The notes beneath the pieces are model-generated. The model searched no databases, was not told where the DNA came from, and saw nothing but the letters and a program-made list of their open reading frames with translations. Shown piece after piece: positions 9,217-17,108 of a DNA stretch of 64,000 nt. The stretch is from Arthrobacter cupressi. Lineage in GTDB: Bacteria > Actinomycetota > Actinomycetes > Actinomycetales > Micrococcaceae. The translations under genes and the position numbers were made by a program. The stretch covers positions 306,432 through 370,431 of the forward strand of contig NZ_FNEI01000003.1 of the NCBI RefSeq assembly GCF_900099975.1. The letters are read 5' to 3'. Position 1 is the stretch's first letter. Every line of letters begins with the position of its first letter.

Positions 9217-10053
9217 ATGGCCTCCCCGTCACCGCAGCAGCCCTCCCTCTTCCTGCCCGAAGCTCCCAAACGCCGGCGCCTCCTCGAAATCCTGGGTGCC
9301 GCCTCGATCATCGCCACCTATGTGGTGCTGGTACTCACGCAACCGGCCGATATCGCCGCCGGCCCCGGCAGCCTGGCCGCACTCGCCGCCCTGGGCGGCT
9401 TCCTGCTCGGCGCCGTCCTGCTGGTGGTCGCCGTTCTCCCGACGTTGCCCACCTCCACCGTAGTGCTCATCCCGATCGCCATGGTCCTGAACATCGTGCT
9501 CGGCCAGTTCGTGGGAAGCACGCTGGTGCCGTTCTACCTGGACGCAATTGGCACGGTGCTGGTGGCGGTCCTCGCCGGGCCCGCCGCCGGTGCCGCGACC
9601 GGAGCCCTGAGCACCATCGTCTGGTCCCTGTTCAACCCGACGGTGCTGCCGTTCGCCGCCGGGGCCGCCCTGATCGGCTGGCTGGCCGGACTTGCCGCGC
9701 GCGCCGGCGTGTTCCGCCGCTTCTACCTGGTGCCGTTCGCGGGCTTCTTCGCCGGGGTGCTGGGCGGCGTGGTGTCCGCGCCGATCGCCGCGTTCGTGTT
9801 CGGCGGGACATCCGGATTGGCCACCGGCGCCATCGTGTCCGCTTTCCGCGCGATGGGCGACTCGCTGCTCGCCGCCATCACCAAACAGGCACTGATCTCC
9901 GACCCCGCGGACAAGGCGATCGTCTTCACCGTGGCGGCGCTCCTGGTTTATGCCCTGCCGCGCCGCACCGCCTTCCAGTTCCCCTTCGTCCGCCGCCACC
10001 GGGTGCTGGCCGGCCGGGTGCCCGCAGGCGGGGAGACCGCCGTCAAGGCATGA
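9217..10053 (+). CDS. ECF transporter substrate-binding membrane component (S component)
   Basis: A 278-residue very hydrophobic protein with about six membrane segments, led by a short cytoplasmic RRR-containing head. The PFYLDAIGTVLVAVLAGPAA segment and the glycine/alanine-rich helices are typical of S components of energy-coupling-factor importers. At 278 residues it is longer than the usual 180-200. It is followed by EcfT and EcfA with 4-base overlaps, so this is a dedicated group I module. The substrate is not evident. The upstream nucleoside hydrolase suggests a nucleoside, nucleobase or base-containing vitamin precursor. A TAGGAT box at 9139-9144 may be its promoter, giving a leader of about 65 bases. 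Confidence 0.82.
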   Translation: MASPSPQQPSLFLPEAPKRRRLLEILGAASIIATYVVLVLTQPADIAAGPGSLAALAALGGFLLGAVLLVVAVLPTLPTSTVVLIPIAMVLNIVLGQFVGSTLVPFYLDAIGTVLVAVLAGPAAGAATGALSTIVWSLFNPTVLPFAAGAALIGWLAGLAARAGVFRRFYLVPFAGFFAGVLGGVVSAPIAAFVFGGTSGLATGAIVSAFRAMGDSLLAAITKQALISDPADKAIVFTVAALLVYALPRRTAFQFPFVRRHRVLAGRVPAGGETAVKA

Positions 10054-10823
10054 GCCGCGGCAGCCTGTCGCTGGAGCGCCTGAACCCCCTGACCACCCTC
10101 ACCGGCGCCGCCGCCGTCGCGGTCATCACGACGGCGGCAGCCCAGTGGGCCTTCTCCCTTACGGTCCTATGCGGGCTGCTTTTCCTTACGCTGCAGCAGG
10201 TACGGGCTGCCGCGGCCCTGCGCGCCGCCGCAGCCATCCTGCTGCCGTTCTGGGCCGCGCTGCTGCTTCTGCACGGATTGTTCTTCCCCGAAGGCAGGAC
10301 GGTGCTGATGGCTCTCGGCCCGGCGGCCGTCACCCGGGAGGGGCTGCTCTTCGCCCTCGACGCCGGGCTGCGGACCGGCGTGTTCGTCCTGGCGTTCCTG
10401 CTGTTCTCCTTCACCGTCCGCGTCCCGGAACTGCTCACGGCTCTTTCCGCCCGCGGGTTCCCGCCACGCCTTGTCTTCGTCATCGTGTCGGCGCTGACCC
10501 TGCTGCCGGCGGCAGCGCAGCGGATCGCCCGGATCCGGGCCGCGCAGGAAGCCCGTGGACTCGTGATTGGCCGGAGCCTGGCCTCGAGGCTTCTCGCCGC
10601 GCGCCTGCAGGCCGTCCCGCTGGTGCTGTCCCTGGTCCACGAATCCGGGGAACGGGCGCAGGCCCTCGATGCCAGGGGCTTTTCGGGCAGGCAGCGGCAC
10701 AGCAGCCTCGGCGCCGTGCCGGATTCCGCACCGCAGTGGGCGGCTCGCCGCGTGCTGCTCGTGCTGTGCCTTGCCGCCGTGGCCGTCCGGGTGGCGCTGG
10801 CACTGTTTGGCGGGCGGGCATGA
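10050..10823 (+). CDS. ECF transporter T component (EcfT)
   Basis: Encodes a 257-residue membrane protein that couples the ATPases to the S component. Several hydrophobic helices precede a cytoplasmic coupling region with the two diagnostic Ala-Arg-Gly motifs: AAQEARGLVIG near residue 170 and AQALDARGFSG near residue 210. The gene overlaps the S-component stop by 4 bases and overlaps the ATPase gene by 4 bases. The C-terminal helix after the coupling region is the expected last membrane segment. Confidence 0.9.
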   Translation: MSRGSLSLERLNPLTTLTGAAAVAVITTAAAQWAFSLTVLCGLLFLTLQQVRAAAALRAAAAILLPFWAALLLLHGLFFPEGRTVLMALGPAAVTREGLLFALDAGLRTGVFVLAFLLFSFTVRVPELLTALSARGFPPRLVFVIVSALTLLPAAAQRIARIRAAQEARGLVIGRSLASRLLAARLQAVPLVLSLVHESGERAQALDARGFSGRQRHSSLGAVPDSAPQWAARRVLLVLCLAAVAVRVALALFGGRA

Positions 10824-12355
10824 ACCACGGGCCGCTTCTCGCGGCGCATGTGGAGTCGTTCAGCTTCCACGGAGCACAGACCCCGGCGCTTCGGGATGTA
10901 CGCCTCAGCGTGGAAGCCGGGAGCCTGACGGCTGTGCTTGGCGGCTCCGGCAGCGGCAAGAGCACCCTGGCCAGGATCCTCGCGGCCTGGCTGCCCGGGA
11001 GCCACGGAGGGGAGCTCCGGGGCCGGCTGGAACTGGGTGCTCACGGTGCCGGGGCCCGCGTCGACTTCGACGGCGGCAGCGACGACCCCCGGATCGACCC
11101 CGCAGCGTGGGCTGCGCACGTCGCCTACGTGCCCCAGGACGCCGCCGCCATGCTCTCCACCGTCCGGGACACTGTGGCCGGCGAACTGGCGTTCGGCCTG
11201 GAAAACCTCGGGGTCCCGGTGGCGGAGATGCGCCGCCGGATCGCCGAAACCGCGGAACTGATCGGGCTGGGCGGACTGTTGGGGCGGGGTCCGGCCACGC
11301 TCTCCGGCGGTGAACTCCGCCGCCTGGCCATCGGCTGCGCCGTGATCGGGCAGCCCTCCGTGCTCCTGCTCGACGAGCCCTTCGCCTCCCTGGACGCGGC
11401 CGGCGCCGGCACGGTTGAGCGCCTGCTGTGGCGGCTGACCGCCGATGGGACGGCCGTGGTGGTGTTCAGTTCGGCGGTGGATGGGCTGAGCCGTACCGCC
11501 ACCTCATGGACCGTGCTGGGGACCGGCGGGCCCGAAGGCGGCCGTCAGCTTGCCGCCGGGCCACCGGACGCGCTGCTGGCCGGGGACGCATTGGCGCGTT
11601 CCGGCGTCGTAGTGCCCGGCACCGCGCCGCAGGGTCCCGTGCGCAACTCTGGCCACACGGATGCTGCGCCCGTCCTGGAACTGAAGGGCGTCCGCTTCGG
11701 CTATCACGGACCCGGGGCGTCCGAACGGGAAACCCTCCGCGGCGTGGAACTTGCGGTCCGGCCGGGGGAGGTCCTGGCCGTCACCGGGCCCAACGGCAGC
11801 GGGAAATCGACCCTGCTGCGCCAGCTGAACGGACTCCTCCGGCCCCGGGCCGGCTCAGTGCTGATCCAGGGGCTGCCCACCCACGGAATCCCTACCGGAG
11901 TCCTGGCCGTCGACGTCGGGCTGCTGTTCCAGGACCCGCGCTTCCAGCTGTTCGAACGGACGGCGCTGCGGGAAGTAGCCTTCGGGCTGGGCACGAAGCG
12001 GCGCCTTTTACGGCCAAACCCGGAAGATGCCCGGGTGCGGGAACGCGCGCTCGCCGCCCTGGCCGCCGTCGGCCTCGAGGCGCAGTCCGGCAGCCACCCG
12101 CTGGAACTGCCGGCGTCGTCCCGGCGGCTGCTGGCCCTGGCCACGGTGATCGCCCGGGAGCCGGCGGTGCTGGCCCTGGACGAGCCTACCGTCGGCCTGG
12201 ACCGGCACGGCCTGGAGGTCCTGGACACCGCCATGGCGGAGGCCACCGCCCGCGGCGCGGCCGTAGTGATGGTCACCCACGACCTCGCCTACGCCCGCGC
12301 CCGGGCGCACCGGCTCCTCCGGCTCGACAACGGGGTGCTGGCACCGGTGGAATAG
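10820..12355 (+). CDS. ECF transporter fused double ATP-binding protein (EcfA-EcfA')
   Basis: A 511-residue fusion of two ABC ATPase domains that powers the importer. Domain 1 has Walker A GGSGSGKST (about residue 40), Q-loop YVPQDA, signature TLSGGELRR (about 161) and Walker B VLLLDEPFASLD, but its H-loop reads VVVFSSAVD with no histidine. Domain 2 has Walker A GPNGSGKST (about 323), Q-loop LLFQDPRFQLF, Walker B VLALDEPTVGLD and a normal H-loop MVTHD. Its signature, however, is replaced by LELPASSRRLLAL. Because each ATP site pairs one domain's Walker motifs with the other's signature, the losses fall in one site: one intact and one degenerate. The start is an ATG overlapping the ecfT stop. 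Confidence 0.9.
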   Translation: MNHGPLLAAHVESFSFHGAQTPALRDVRLSVEAGSLTAVLGGSGSGKSTLARILAAWLPGSHGGELRGRLELGAHGAGARVDFDGGSDDPRIDPAAWAAHVAYVPQDAAAMLSTVRDTVAGELAFGLENLGVPVAEMRRRIAETAELIGLGGLLGRGPATLSGGELRRLAIGCAVIGQPSVLLLDEPFASLDAAGAGTVERLLWRLTADGTAVVVFSSAVDGLSRTATSWTVLGTGGPEGGRQLAAGPPDALLAGDALARSGVVVPGTAPQGPVRNSGHTDAAPVLELKGVRFGYHGPGASERETLRGVELAVRPGEVLAVTGPNGSGKSTLLRQLNGLLRPRAGSVLIQGLPTHGIPTGVLAVDVGLLFQDPRFQLFERTALREVAFGLGTKRRLLRPNPEDARVRERALAALAAVGLEAQSGSHPLELPASSRRLLALATVIAREPAVLALDEPTVGLDRHGLEVLDTAMAEATARGAAVVMVTHDLAYARARAHRLLRLDNGVLAPVE

Positions 12356-12367
12356 CCGCCGCTGCGT

Positions 12368-14527
12368 TTAGGCCGGCGCGGACGCGATCCCCGGGGCCAG
12401 GAAGCGTCTGCCGTTGACCCGTTCGGAGGCGCCCGTCCGGTCCAGGTACGGGGTGATCCCGCCCAGGAACATCGGCCAGCCCGCGCCGAGGATGACGCAG
12501 AGGTCGATGTCCTCGGGACCTGCCACCACGCCCTCCTGGAGCATGAGTCCGATCTCCTCGGCCAGCGCCTCCTGCGTCCGGCGGAGCACTTCCTCCGCGG
12601 TGGAGGGGGAGTTGCCGAATGACATCAGGGACAGCGTCTCCTCGGGGATGACCCGGGAGCCGTCGGGTCTTTCGACCCAGAGGGTTTTCACGCCGTTGTC
12701 GATCAGCTTCTGCAGGTTGTGTGAGACCGGGAACCGTTCCCCGAAGGCGGCGTGCAGGGATTCCTGCACGTGCTGGGCCACCGGCAGGCCCACCATCGCA
12801 GCCAGCGTGAAGGGTGACATCGGCAGCCCCATCGGCCGCAGCGCATCATCGGCAACCTCGGCGGGGGTGCCTTCGTCGAACGCGGCGATTACCTCGCCCA
12901 TGAGGCGCAGGAGGATGCGGTTCACCACGAACGCGGCGGCGTCCTTGACCAGCACCGCCGTCTTCTTCAGGCCCTTGGCCAGTTCGAACGCGGTGGCGAG
13001 GACGGCCTCGTCGGTCTGGGGCGCGCGCACGATCTCCAGGAGCGGCATCACGGCCACGGGGTTGAAGAAGTGGAAGCCCACCAGGCGCTCGGGATGCCGG
13101 AGGCCCTCGGCCATCGCGGTCACGGAGAGCGAGGAGGTGTTTGTGGCCAGGATGCACTCGGTGGAGACAATGGCTTCCAGCTCGGCGAATACCTGTTTCT
13201 TGACGTTGAGCTCCTCGAACACCGCCTCGATCACGAAGTCGGCGTCGGCGAAGGCCTCCTTGGACACCGAACCCGTCACCAGCGCCTTGGTGCGGTTGGC
13301 CGCGTCCGGGCTGATGCGCTTCTTGCCCAGCAGCTTGTCCACCTCCGCATGGACATAGGCCACGCCCTTGTCCACGCGCTCCTGGTCGATGTCCGTCATG
13401 ACCACGGGAACCTTGAGCTGGCGGGCGAACAGCAGCGCCAACTGGCCCGCCATCAGGCCTGCGCCGACGACGCCGGCCTTGGTCACCGGTCGGGCGAGCT
13501 TCCGGTCCGGTGCGCCGGCGGGTCGCTTGGAGCGCTTCTGCACCAGGTCCAGGAAGGCGTAGACGGTGGAACGGAACTCGTCCGTCTGCATCAGGCCGGC
13601 GAGGGTTTCGCATTCGAGGGCCGCGGACTCCGCCTGGCCCAGGGTGCGGTTGGCTTCCATAATGTCCAGCACCTTGGCCGGGGCGGGGGAGGCGTTGGAG
13701 GTCTTGGCCTCCACGAACGCCCGCCCGCCCTCGATGGCGGCGGCCCAGCGCTCCGCCACGGCGGGATCGGATGGGTCAACGGCGTTGCGGCGCTCCGGGA
13801 CCGTTTCACCGGCGATGACCCGCGCGGCCCAGGCGATGGACTGTTCCAGGAAATCGGCGGGCTCGAAGAGGGCATCGGCAATGCCCAGTTCGAAGGCCTG
13901 CGGTCCGCTCAGGGTGCGGTTGTTGCTCAGCGGGTTTTCGATCATCACCTTGACGGCGTTCTCGGGGCCGATGAGCCGCGGCAGCAGGTACACCCCGCCC
14001 CAGCCGGGGACAAGGCCGAGCACGGCTTCCGGCAGGGCGAGGGCGCCGGCGCCGGTGGACACCGTGCGGTAGCTGGACTGCAGGGCGATCTCGAGGCCGC
14101 CGCCCAGTGCCAGGCCGTTGATGAAGGCGAAGCTCGGTACCCCCAGCGAGGCCAGGGTGCCGTAGACGTCGTGGCCCAGCTGCGCCATCCAGAGCCCGTG
14201 TTCGCGCTCGCGCAGGGTCTTGACGGCGGACAGGTCGGCGCCGGCCACCAGGAAGTACGGCTTGCCGGTCACCCCGACGCCCACGATCTCGCCGCGGGCG
14301 GCCCGTTCCTTCAGGCCTTCCAGGACGGTGCCGAGCTCCACCAAGGTCTTCGGGCCCAGGGTGGTGGGCTTGCTGTGGTCGAGGTCGTTGTCCAGGGTGA
14401 TCAGCGCGAAGGTGCCGGCACTCTCCTTCCCGTCGACCGCGGGGAGCACGATGTCCTGGACGTAGGAGTGGGTGACCGTTTCGTCGGGGAAGAGGTCGGC
14501 CAGTTTGCGGAAATCTGCGGCGCTCAT
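12368..14527 (-). CDS. fadB: Fatty-acid oxidation multifunctional protein: enoyl-CoA hydratase / 3-hydroxyacyl-CoA dehydrogenase
   Basis: A 719-residue enzyme for the second and third steps of beta-oxidation. The N-terminal hydratase domain shows KPYFLVAGADLSAVK and the oxyanion-hole region INGLALGGGLEIALQ with PEAVLGLVPGWGG. The second half is a 3-hydroxyacyl-CoA dehydrogenase with the NAD loop GVVGAGLMAGQLALLFAR, NTSSLSVT, the catalytic histidine in GFHFFNPVAVMPLLEIV and two C-terminal helical domains. The start ATG overlaps the fadA stop by 4 bases, so the two are co-expressed. The dinucleotide loop reads GAGLMAG, as in many actinobacterial homologues. It ends 12 bases from the convergent ECF ATPase gene with no obvious terminator between them. 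Confidence 0.95.
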   Translation of the reverse strand: MSAADFRKLADLFPDETVTHSYVQDIVLPAVDGKESAGTFALITLDNDLDHSKPTTLGPKTLVELGTVLEGLKERAARGEIVGVGVTGKPYFLVAGADLSAVKTLREREHGLWMAQLGHDVYGTLASLGVPSFAFINGLALGGGLEIALQSSYRTVSTGAGALALPEAVLGLVPGWGGVYLLPRLIGPENAVKVMIENPLSNNRTLSGPQAFELGIADALFEPADFLEQSIAWAARVIAGETVPERRNAVDPSDPAVAERWAAAIEGGRAFVEAKTSNASPAPAKVLDIMEANRTLGQAESAALECETLAGLMQTDEFRSTVYAFLDLVQKRSKRPAGAPDRKLARPVTKAGVVGAGLMAGQLALLFARQLKVPVVMTDIDQERVDKGVAYVHAEVDKLLGKKRISPDAANRTKALVTGSVSKEAFADADFVIEAVFEELNVKKQVFAELEAIVSTECILATNTSSLSVTAMAEGLRHPERLVGFHFFNPVAVMPLLEIVRAPQTDEAVLATAFELAKGLKKTAVLVKDAAAFVVNRILLRLMGEVIAAFDEGTPAEVADDALRPMGLPMSPFTLAAMVGLPVAQHVQESLHAAFGERFPVSHNLQKLIDNGVKTLWVERPDGSRVIPEETLSLMSFGNSPSTAEEVLRRTQEALAEEIGLMLQEGVVAGPEDIDLCVILGAGWPMFLGGITPYLDRTGASERVNGRRFLAPGIASAPA

Positions 14528-15801
14528 GCGGCGGCTCCCTTGCTGTTGGTGCTGCTGGTCTCTGTGGTGCCGGTGGCGGCAGTGTAGTCCGGGTGGTGGG
14601 GGTTCTCCCAGATCACGGCGGCACCCATGCCCAGGCCGATGCACATGGTGGTGATGCCGTACCGCACCGAGGGATCTTCCTCGAACTGCCGGGCCAGCTG
14701 GTTCATGAGCCTGACGCCCGAGGACGCGAGCGGATGCCCGACGGCGATCGCCCCGCCGTAGCGGTTGACCCGCGGGTCGTCGTCGGCGATTCCGTAGTGG
14801 TCCAGGAAGCTGAGGACCTGCACGGCGAAGGCCTCGTTGATTTCGAACAGGCCGATGTCCTGGATCGAGAGGCCCGCATTCTTCAGGGCTTTTTCGGTGG
14901 CCGGCACCGGCCCGATGCCCATGACCTCGGGCTCGACGCCGGCGAACGCGTACGCCACCAGGCGCATCTTGACGTTCAGGCCCAGGTCCTCCGCCGCCTC
15001 CGAGGAGGCGAGGAGCGCCGCCGTCGCGCCGTCGTTCAAGCCCGCGGCATTGCCCGCGGTGACGCGGCCGTGCGGGCGGAACGGTGTGCGCAGTTCGGCG
15101 AGGTCGGCCACGGTGGTTCCGGGCCGGGGCGGTTCGTCCACGCTGTGCAGGGCCCATCCGGCGCCGGGCTTCTTCGCTGCCACGGGCACCAGGTCCGGCT
15201 GGATCTGCTTGTGCGCGTAGGCCTTTGCCAGCTTCGCCTGCGAGGCCGCGGCGTAGGCGTCGGTGCGTTCCTTGGTGATGGCCGGGAAGCGGTCGTGCAG
15301 GTTTTCGGCCGTGTTGCCCATGTTCAGGGCCGCGGGATCCACGAGGCGCTCGGACATGAAACGCGGGTTCGGGTCGGCCCCGGCTCCCATGGGGTGGTTG
15401 CCCATGTGCTCCACCCCGCCGGCGATCACGACGTCGTAGGCGCCGAAGCCGATGCCGCTCGCCGTCGTCGTCACCGCCGTCATGGCGCCCGCGCACATGC
15501 GGTCGATCGCGAAGCCGGGAACCGTGCGGGGGAGGCCGGCCAGCAAGGCGGCGGTGCGGCCGATGGTCAGGCCCTGGTCGCCGGTCTGGGTGGTGGCGGC
15601 GATGGCCACCTCGTCCACGCGTTCCGCGGGCAGGGAAGGGTTGCGCCGCATCAGTTCGCGGATGCACTTGACCACGAGGTCGTCGGCCCGGGTCCCGGCG
15701 TAGATGCCCTTCTCCCCGGCCTTGCCGAACGGCGTGCGCACTCCGTCGACGAAGACGACGTCGCGGACCGTGCGCTGCTGTGTGTTCCCGCTGGGACTCA
15801 T
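14524..15801 (-). CDS. fadA: Acetyl-CoA C-acyltransferase (3-ketoacyl-CoA thiolase)
   Basis: Performs the last, thiolytic step of beta-oxidation. The 425-residue product has the nucleophilic cysteine in AIDRMCAGAMTAV, the GGVEHMG motif, NEAFAVQ, the catalytic histidine in YGGAIAVGHPLASSG and the second catalytic cysteine in TTMCIGLGMGAAV. GAGGAG precedes the ATG at good spacing. It is the first gene of a fadA-fadB operon; a perfect 16-bp palindrome 48 bases upstream of the start is a likely operator. A poly-Thr/Ser tail (TGTTETSSTNS) follows the catalytic core and is probably disordered. Confidence 0.95.
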   Translation of the reverse strand: MSPSGNTQQRTVRDVVFVDGVRTPFGKAGEKGIYAGTRADDLVVKCIRELMRRNPSLPAERVDEVAIAATTQTGDQGLTIGRTAALLAGLPRTVPGFAIDRMCAGAMTAVTTTASGIGFGAYDVVIAGGVEHMGNHPMGAGADPNPRFMSERLVDPAALNMGNTAENLHDRFPAITKERTDAYAAASQAKLAKAYAHKQIQPDLVPVAAKKPGAGWALHSVDEPPRPGTTVADLAELRTPFRPHGRVTAGNAAGLNDGATAALLASSEAAEDLGLNVKMRLVAYAFAGVEPEVMGIGPVPATEKALKNAGLSIQDIGLFEINEAFAVQVLSFLDHYGIADDDPRVNRYGGAIAVGHPLASSGVRLMNQLARQFEEDPSVRYGITTMCIGLGMGAAVIWENPHHPDYTAATGTTETSSTNSKGAAA

Positions 15802-15848
15802 GTGTACTCCTCTTCGAGACAGGGATTCAGGACTGATTCCGGGACAAT

Positions 15849-15864
15849 GTTACTCGCGAGTAAC
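15849..15864. promoter_or_regulatory. Perfect 16-bp palindrome, probable operator of fadA-fadB
   Basis: GTTACTCGCGAGTAAC is perfectly self-complementary and lies 48-63 bases upstream of the fadA start on the minus strand. Palindromes of this size are typical of TetR-family repressors that respond to acyl-CoA. No such regulator gene is inside the window, so the binding protein is inferred. The divergent membrane-protein gene begins 105 bases on the other side and might share the site. Confidence 0.5.
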
Positions 15865-15968
15865 TTTGGGGGCAAGGCCGGCGGAACGGGCGGAAATCCC
15901 CCGGACGGGGGAACGCATCCACCCGTCGCGGGGATCAGGCGCGGACCGGCCCGCGGGAGGGTTGAAGC

Positions 15969-17099
15969 ATGACTACTAACCAAGGCAACACAAAGAACGA
16001 AGCAACCACCCTGGCCGAAGCGTCCCGTGCAGGCAGAGCCCTGCGCAGGCCGGCGGCCCTGACGGCGGTCCTTGCCGCACTCTACGCGCTCGCCGGCGTC
16101 ATCGCGGGATTGTCCGGCGGCCCGTTTCCCGTGGGTGACGGCGATCCCTACTCCATGGCCCTGCTCTACAAGGCACCCAACGCGTTGCTTGGCTGGGGGC
16201 TGACGGCGCTCGCCGGCATCGCCGCGCTGCTGGCCACGCTCGCGGCCGTCACCGCCAACCGGGACCGGTCAGTTCCCGGCCTGCGGGTGGCGGTGACGGC
16301 GATCGCGGCAGTGATGGGCCTGACGGCGCTGGTCCTGGTGGGGGACGCCCGACTGCTCTCCGTCCTGGGCTACATCCCGGTGATCATCGCGAAAGTCGCC
16401 TACGATCCCCAGATCCAGCAGGCCATACCCCGGCTGCTCGATCCCGCACAGTTGAACCTGGTGGTCCTCGCCGTAGGGGCTGCCCAGTGGGCGGCGCTCG
16501 CAGTCGCCGTGAACCGCCGGGCCCGGAACGCCTGTGCAAAATGCGGCCGCAGCGAGCGGACGGTGGACGGTCCCTTCAGTGCGCAAGCTGCCGCCCGCTG
16601 GGGACGCAGCGCCGTGGCAGTCGCGGTGTTCGTCCCGCTGGTCTACGCCGTAACCCGGATCTGCTGGGCCTTCGGCATCCCGCTTGGCGTGGAACCGACC
16701 CTCTTGGACGGGATGCAGGGGCAGGGAATGGACACCAGCGCCCTGGGCCTCGGTGGCATGGCGGTCCTCGGTTCCGTGCTGACTCTGGGGTTGGTCCAGC
16801 GCTGGGGCGAAGTCTTCCCCCGCTGGATTCCCCGTGCCGGCGGCAAGCGCGTGCCGATCGGGCTGGCCGTGGTTCCGGCCGCCTTCGTCGCGATGGCCAT
16901 CATCCCGGCGTCGGTCACCATGCTCATGATGGCCGGTCTGCCCTCCGAAGGCACCATCCCGGGATTCAGCCTTACCAACTGGGCGCCGCTGGGACCAACC
17001 TTCCTCTGGCCGCTCTGGGGCGTGGCACTGGGCGCGGCCACCCTGGCGTACTGGCTGCGGCGGCGCGGCGCCTGCGCCACGTGCCACCGCGTCGGCTGA
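15969..17099 (+). CDS. Multi-pass membrane protein with two CxxC pairs, upstream of a two-component system
   Basis: Encodes 376 residues with about eight to ten hydrophobic segments after a 25-residue polar head. A cytoplasmic loop in the middle carries CAKCGRSE and the extreme C-terminus carries CATCHRVG, so two CxxC pairs could together form one zinc-binding knuckle. There is no enzyme signature. It ends 9 bases before a histidine kinase gene and is probably in the same operon, perhaps as a sensor partner or as a target. The ATG at 15969 follows GGGAGGGTTG. I cannot name its function. Confidence 0.75.
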   Translation: MTTNQGNTKNEATTLAEASRAGRALRRPAALTAVLAALYALAGVIAGLSGGPFPVGDGDPYSMALLYKAPNALLGWGLTALAGIAALLATLAAVTANRDRSVPGLRVAVTAIAAVMGLTALVLVGDARLLSVLGYIPVIIAKVAYDPQIQQAIPRLLDPAQLNLVVLAVGAAQWAALAVAVNRRARNACAKCGRSERTVDGPFSAQAAARWGRSAVAVAVFVPLVYAVTRICWAFGIPLGVEPTLLDGMQGQGMDTSALGLGGMAVLGSVLTLGLVQRWGEVFPRWIPRAGGKRVPIGLAVVPAAFVAMAIIPASVTMLMMAGLPSEGTIPGFSLTNWAPLGPTFLWPLWGVALGAATLAYWLRRRGACATCHRVG

Positions 17100-17108
17100 T
17101 GGGGAACA

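Noticed and set aside
14528..15667. In-frame extension of fadB over fadA as one long protein
   Set aside because: The extension is an out-of-frame shadow of the thiolase; the hydratase begins normally at MSAADF and overlaps the fadA stop by 4 bases.
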